Under the pieces are notes generated by a model. The model saw only the letters and a program-made list of their open reading frames with translations. It searched no databases and was not told the origin of the DNA. A DNA stretch of 64,000 nucleotides, from NCBI RefSeq assembly GCF_900110735.1, contig NZ_FOET01000003.1:533945-597944 (forward strand). The letters are read 5' to 3'. Positions 60,440-64,000 of this stretch are shown here, piece after piece. The stretch comes from Streptomyces radiopugnans (GTDB lineage Bacteria; Actinomycetota; Actinomycetes; Streptomycetales; Streptomycetaceae). Position numbers and translations under genes: made by a program. Within the stretch, counting starts at the first letter, position 1. Each line of letters starts with the position of its first letter.

Positions 60440-60946
60440 ATGAGCGAGAAGCGGGAGCGCCCCGAGCCCGAGCCGATCCGGTTCTACGGCACCACCTGGG
60501 TGGACCACTCCGGTGGCTACATCCTGCGCCGGATCGCACTCGGACTCGGGGCGCTGCTGCTGGCCGCCGCCGGAGCCTGGACGCTGCGGCTGGCGTACGA
60601 GGGAAGCACCTTCGCGGGCGGCGGCGTGATCGGCGTCCTGCTCGTGGTCGCCCTGGGGCTGTCCAGTTCCATGGCCTTCAGCCGCACCCTCACCGACTAC
60701 ACCCGCGAGCCCGGCGAGGCGCGCTCCGACGACGCGGCGATGCGCCCGATCAAGATGATCGGCTTCCTGGGTGTCCTGCTCGCCTACGCCGCGCGCAGCC
60801 TGGTCGAGGCCCCTGGCGAGAAGCTGCGGCGCGCCGAGTACGACCGGGCCGTCGCGCGGCACGAGCGCCGCGGTGCCGCCCGCGCCGCGCGCCGCGGCAA
60901 CCCGGCCGCCCGCCGCGGCTCCGGGAGGCCCGGCCGCAGGCGCTGA
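60440..60946 (+). CDS. small integral membrane protein, unknown function
   Basis: Protein of 168 aa with three hydrophobic segments (RIALGLGALLLAAAGAWTL, GGGVIGVLLVVALGLSSSM, IKMIGFLGVLLAYAAR) and a strongly basic Arg-rich C-terminal tail. No family recognised. ATG is seven bases after CATAAT (60427-60432), a good -10 for a leaderless start. Confidence 0.75.
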   Translation: MSEKRERPEPEPIRFYGTTWVDHSGGYILRRIALGLGALLLAAAGAWTLRLAYEGSTFAGGGVIGVLLVVALGLSSSMAFSRTLTDYTREPGEARSDDAAMRPIKMIGFLGVLLAYAARSLVEAPGEKLRRAEYDRAVARHERRGAARAARRGNPAARRGSGRPGRRR

Positions 60947-61044
60947 CGGAAGCCGGCCGGGGCGCGTGAGCCGCCGCGGCCCCTCACGCAGCGCCGCCCG
61001 GCCCCTCCGGCGGCACCCCGGGCAACCCACCCCCGGCATCACCA

Positions 61045-61077
61045 CGGCGCCCCCGTCCGTCCCGGACGGGGGCGCCG
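61045..61077 (+). terminator. perfect 15-bp hairpin
   Basis: CGGCGCCCCCGTCCG (61045-61059) pairs with 61063-61077 around a TCC loop. It lies between the small membrane protein and the ABC exporter genes. No T-tract, but the stem is very stable. Confidence 0.6.
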
Positions 61078-61098
61078 GCATGTCCGGTCCCGCCCCGC

Positions 61099-61128
61099 TT
61101 GACGCCCGGGCCGGCGCGGGAGCATTAT
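61099..61128 (+). promoter_or_regulatory. sigma-70-type promoter for leaderless ABC gene
   Basis: TTGACG (61099-61104), 18-bp spacer, CATTAT (61123-61128), then seven bases to ATG 61136. This is the clearest complete promoter among the leaderless starts. Confidence 0.7.
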
Positions 61129-61135
61129 TCAACGC

Positions 61136-61939
61136 ATGATGAATTCCGCTGCGGGACCGGCCGTCCACGCCGACGGCCTCACCGTCGTCCGCGGTGGCCG
61201 CACCGTCGTCGACGGCCTCTCCTTCGAGGTCCCACGCTCCACCGTCACCGGTCTGCTGGGCCCCAGCGGCTGCGGCAAGACCACACTGATGCGCGCCATC
61301 GCCGGCACCCAGGCGAAGGTCACCGGCACCCTCGACGTGCTCGGCCACCCGGCCGGAGCCGCACCGCTGCGCTCCCGCGTCGGATACGTCACCCAGGCCG
61401 CCTCCGTCTACACCGACCTGACCACCCGCCAGAACCTGGAGTACTTCGCATCCGTCCTGGGCCTGCCCCGCGCCGAACGCCGCGGACAGGTCGAACGCGC
61501 CCTCGCCGACGTCGACCTCACCTCCCACGCCGACGCCCTCGCCGGCAACCTCTCCGGCGGGCAGCTCTCCCGGGTCTCCCTGGCCGTCGCCCTGCTCGGC
61601 TCCCCGGAGCTGCTCGTCCTCGACGAACCCACCGTCGGCCTCGACCCCGTCCTCCGCCGCGACCTGTGGGGCCTCTTCCACCGCCTCGCGGCCGAACGCG
61701 GCACCACCCTGCTCGTCTCGTCCCACGTCATGGACGAGGCCGACCGCTGCGAGCGCCTGCTGCTGATGCGCGCCGGCCGCCTCCTTGCCGACGGCACCCC
61801 CGACGCCCTGCGGGCCCGCACCCGCACCCGGAGCATCGAAGAAGCCTTCCTCCGCCTGGTCGACACCGCCCGCGACGGGGACGGCGAGGGCGACAAGGGC
61901 GGGAAGAACGAGAAGACCGACACGGAGGAGACCCGGTGA
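61136..61939 (+). CDS. ABC-2 exporter ATPase
   Basis: ATP-binding subunit (267 aa) of an ABC-2 type exporter. Walker A GPSGCGKTTL, signature NLSGGQLSRVSLAVALLG, Walker B LLVLDEPTVGLDP and switch His in LLVSSHVMDEADRCE, typical of DrrA/CcmA-like ATPases. The tail is charged (GDGEGDKGGKNEKTDTEE). The stop overlaps the permease start (GTGA). Drug or lipid export is likely; substrate unknown. Confidence 0.93.
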   Translation: MMNSAAGPAVHADGLTVVRGGRTVVDGLSFEVPRSTVTGLLGPSGCGKTTLMRAIAGTQAKVTGTLDVLGHPAGAAPLRSRVGYVTQAASVYTDLTTRQNLEYFASVLGLPRAERRGQVERALADVDLTSHADALAGNLSGGQLSRVSLAVALLGSPELLVLDEPTVGLDPVLRRDLWGLFHRLAAERGTTLLVSSHVMDEADRCERLLLMRAGRLLADGTPDALRARTRTRSIEEAFLRLVDTARDGDGEGDKGGKNEKTDTEETR

Positions 61940-62673
61940 GCGCGACCCGAACCCTGGCCACCGCCCGCCGCGTACTGCGCCAGCTCGCGCACGACCCCCG
62001 CACGATCGCGCTGCTGCTGCTCGTCCCCGTGCTGCTGACGGTCCTGCTGTACTACGTCTACGCCGACGACCGCGAACTCTTCGACCGCATCGGAGCCTCG
62101 CTGCTGGGCATCTTCCCGATGATCACGATGTTCCTGGTCACCTCCATCGCCACCCTGCGCGAACGCACCTCGGGCACCCTGGAGCGACTGCTGTCCATGC
62201 CGCTGGGCAAGGCCGACCTGATCCTGGGCTACGCACTGGCCTTCGGTCTGCTGGCCGTCGCCCAGGCGGCCCTGGCCACCGGTGTAACCATCTGGTTCCT
62301 GGACCTGGACTTCGCGGGCTCCCCCTGGCTGCTGCTCCTCATCGCCCTGCTCGACGCCCTGCTCGGCACGGCGCTGGGCCTGTTCGTCTCCGCCTTCGCC
62401 GCCACCGAGTTCCAGGCCGTCCAGTTCATGCCCGCGCTGATCCTGCCGCAGCTCCTGCTCTGCGGCCTGCTCACACCGCGCGACACCATGCAGCCCGTCC
62501 TGGAGGCCGTCTCGAACGTCCTGCCCCTGTCCTACGCGGTGGACGGCATGAACGAGGTACTGCGCAACTCCGGCGTCACCGGCGACCTCGTCCGCGACAT
62601 CGCGATCGTCGCCGGAAGCGCCCTCCTCGTCCTCCTCCTCGGCGCGGCCACCCTCCGCCGCCGCACCCCCTGA
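61936..62673 (+). CDS. ABC-2 exporter permease
   Basis: Membrane subunit of 245 aa with about six helices: TIALLLLVPVLLTVLLYYVYA, ASLLGIFPMITMFLVTSIATL, LILGYALAFGLLAVAQAALA, LLLLIALLDALLGTALGLF and a C-terminal LLVLLLGAATL. The conserved loop RERTSGTLERLLSMPLGKADL marks ABC-2 permeases. GTG overlaps the stop of its ATPase. Confidence 0.93.
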   Translation: MSATRTLATARRVLRQLAHDPRTIALLLLVPVLLTVLLYYVYADDRELFDRIGASLLGIFPMITMFLVTSIATLRERTSGTLERLLSMPLGKADLILGYALAFGLLAVAQAALATGVTIWFLDLDFAGSPWLLLLIALLDALLGTALGLFVSAFAATEFQAVQFMPALILPQLLLCGLLTPRDTMQPVLEAVSNVLPLSYAVDGMNEVLRNSGVTGDLVRDIAIVAGSALLVLLLGAATLRRRTP

Positions 62674-62783
62674 CCGCCAGATGGACGAACCGGCGGCGGC
62701 ACCGCCGAGAGTGCGAGGATTGCAGCGCAGCACGCACCGAGTGCAGCACGCACGCACTGGACCCGGACAAGGTGAGCCGTCCC

Positions 62784-63596
62784 ATGACCCAGAAGATCGC
62801 CGTCCTCGGAGCCGGCAAGATCGGCGAGGCCCTGCTGTCGGGCATGATCCGCGCCGGCTGGTCCCCGTCCGACCTCTTGGTCACCGCCCGCCGACCGGAG
62901 CGCGCCGAGGAACTGCGCACCCGCCACGGCGTGACCGCGGTCACGAACGCCGAGGCGGCCAAGACGGCCGACACGCTCATCCTGGCGGTCAAGCCGCAGG
63001 ACATGGCGGCCCTGCTCGACGAGCTGGCCCCCCACGTCCCCGCCGACCGCCTGGTCGTCAGCGCCGCCGCCGGCATCCCGACGGCCTTCATCGAGGAACG
63101 CCTCGCCCAGGGCGCTCCGATCGTCCGCGTCATGCCCAACACCCCGGTGCTGGTGGACGAGGGCATGTCCGTCATCTCCGCCGGCACCCACGCCACCGAG
63201 GCCCACCTCGTCCGCACGGAGGAGATCTTCCAGCCGGTCGGCAAGACGCTGCGCGTCCCGGAGTCCCAGCAGGACGCCGCCACGGCGCTCTCCGGCTCGG
63301 GCCCGGCGTACTTCTACTACCTGGTGGAGGCCATGACCGATGCGGGCATCCTGCTCGGCCTCCCCCGGGACAAGGCGCACGACCTGATCGTCCAGGCCGC
63401 CGTGGGCGCCTCGGTGATGCTCCGGGACAGCGGTGAACACCCGGTCAAGCTCCGCGAGGCGGTCACCTCCCCGGCGGGCACCACGATCAGCGCCATCCGC
63501 GAGCTGGAGCGGCACGGCGTGCGCGCCGCCCTCATCGCGGCCCTGGAGGCGGCCCGCGACCGCAGCCGGGAACTGGCCTCCGGCGGCAACGGCTAG
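62784..63596 (+). CDS. proC: pyrroline-5-carboxylate reductase
   Basis: Last enzyme of proline synthesis, 270 aa. Rossmann motif IAVLGAGKIGEALLSGMI, LAVKPQDM, VRVMPNTPVLVDEGMSV and the signature ALSGSGPAYFYYLVEAM with TSPAGTTISAIRELERHGVR near the C-terminus. ATG 62784 with AAGG-type site. The last gene before the rRNA operon promoter region. Confidence 0.96.
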   Translation: MTQKIAVLGAGKIGEALLSGMIRAGWSPSDLLVTARRPERAEELRTRHGVTAVTNAEAAKTADTLILAVKPQDMAALLDELAPHVPADRLVVSAAAGIPTAFIEERLAQGAPIVRVMPNTPVLVDEGMSVISAGTHATEAHLVRTEEIFQPVGKTLRVPESQQDAATALSGSGPAYFYYLVEAMTDAGILLGLPRDKAHDLIVQAAVGASVMLRDSGEHPVKLREAVTSPAGTTISAIRELERHGVRAALIAALEAARDRSRELASGGNG

Positions 63597-63602
63597 GGCT
63601 GT

Positions 63603-63631
63603 TTGATGGACCGCTCGCGGTCGTGTAGTGT
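63603..63631 (+). promoter_or_regulatory. candidate rRNA-operon promoter
   Basis: TTGATG (63603-63608), 17-bp spacer, TAGTGT (63626-63631). The spacer holds GACCG-CTCG-CGGTC, an inverted repeat, so it could also be a regulated site or the proC hairpin. Placed just after proC and about 320 bp before the conserved rRNA leader. Confidence 0.6.
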
Positions 63632-63725
63632 TCTCCGAGCTGCCACGGAGTCGACTCGACACCGGGCAGCTCTTCTGTCGCCTTCGGTGGCGACCACCCA
63701 CTCAGTGTGAATCCCTTCCGGGGAT

Positions 63726-63747
63726 GAATTCCGGCGTGCCGGAATTC
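63726..63747. repeat. 22-bp palindrome upstream of rRNA leader
   Basis: GAATTCCGGC and GCCGGAATTC are perfect mirror arms around GT. It lies between the candidate promoters of the rRNA operon. Could be a protein-binding site or a transcript hairpin. Confidence 0.55.
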
Positions 63748-63788
63748 GGGTCCGGGTGGCTCGATTAGGAGCCGGACGGGAAATCCGC

Positions 63789-63880
63789 TACGGTGGTGGA
63801 AGCGCCGGAAACGGCGCGAGAGGAAAAGCGCAGGACCCCGCCGGCCGGGGATCGGAGACCGAAAAGGGATCTGATAGAGT
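63789..63880 (+). promoter_or_regulatory. further -10-like elements of the rRNA operon
   Basis: TACGGT (63789-63794, with TTAGGA 18 bp upstream) and TAGAGT (63875-63880, no clear -35) are candidate additional start regions. Streptomyces rRNA operons usually have several tandem promoters, and ATCTGATAGAGTCGGA resembles those I remember. Confidence 0.5.
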
Positions 63881-63946
63881 CGGAGACACCGAAGGGAAGC
63901 GCCCGGAGGGGCCCCGAATAGGGGTGCCGAAGGAAGCGTCCGTTCC

Positions 63947-64000
63947 TTGAGAACTCAACAGCGTGCCAAAAGTCAACGCCAGATATGTTGATACCCCGTC
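63947..64000 (+). ncRNA. rRNA operon leader (16S gene beyond the window)
   Basis: CCTTGAGAACTCAACAGCG and GTCAACGCCAGATATGTTGAT are strongly conserved parts of the Streptomyces pre-16S leader. TTGAGAACTCAA (63947-63958) is self-complementary and corresponds to the boxB/boxA antitermination region of mycobacterial rrn leaders. The 16S start itself is not reached. Confidence 0.85.

Noticed and set aside
63756..63950. 64-codon ORF in the rRNA leader region
   Set aside because: It lies inside conserved rrn promoter/leader sequence and has no family resemblance.

Overview
The window is high-GC actinobacterial chromosome, almost certainly from a Streptomyces-type organism. The signs are strong third-position G/C bias, frequent GTG starts, many 4-bp ATGA/GTGA stop-start overlaps, and Lsr2, DUF397/XRE-DUF5753 and bPH2 gene families. 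The gene order (ftsH-folE-folP-folB-folK, panC-nadB-nadC-coaX, lsr2-clpC, radA-disA, ilvD, proC) matches the core of Streptomyces chromosomes as I remember it. I see no prophage, insertion sequence, CRISPR array or biosynthetic cluster; this is mainly housekeeping DNA with regulatory islands.

Layout. 1-3.8 kb: a partial MreB-like gene, then an exporter-type ABC transporter behind a promoter with a SoxR-type operator, divergent from an ArsR gene. 4-6.1 kb: a WhiJ/AbaA-like regulatory trio (DUF397 protein, RsbW-like ATPase with a TTA codon, XRE-DUF5753 protein) whose intergenic DNA carries matching 12-bp CACGTG repeats. 6.2-9.5 kb: DinB-like, PadR and ThrE-like genes. 9.6-21 kb: ppa, PBP4-type carboxypeptidase, zinc metalloprotease, tilS, hpt, ftsH and the folate genes. 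21-32 kb: amidase, methyltransferase, two membrane proteins of unknown function, a bPH2 pair, an orphan nuoD translationally coupled to a MidA/NDUFAF7-type methyltransferase, and a NarL-type two-component system. 32-35 kb: a beta-eliminating lyase and a DUF5937-ArsR regulator. 35-41.6 kb: the panC-nadB-nadC-coaX operon for pantothenate/CoA and NAD synthesis. 41.7-46.5 kb: BlaI-type regulator, ArgA-type acetyltransferase, lsr2 and clpC. 46.7-55.8 kb: VOC protein, mutY, PAP2 phosphatase, a secreted protein, disA and radA (DNA repair and c-di-AMP), a sigma-like/anti-sigma/BACON fusion and a Cys-rich protein. 55.8-63.6 kb: Ppx/GppA, a TIM-barrel isomerase, TetR, ilvD, an ABC-2 exporter and proC. 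63.6-64 kb: promoters and leader of an rRNA operon whose 16S gene lies beyond the window.

Themes. At least sixteen genes have a TANNNT hexamer 6-8 nt before the start codon, which indicates widespread leaderless transcription. The points most worth a second look are the periodic CACGTG array with the TTA codon, the nuoD-midA pair, the SoxR-type promoter, the 30-codon ORF that bridges nadB and nadC, and the membrane-bound sigma-like/BACON protein. Family names come from recognisable motifs; no database search was run.
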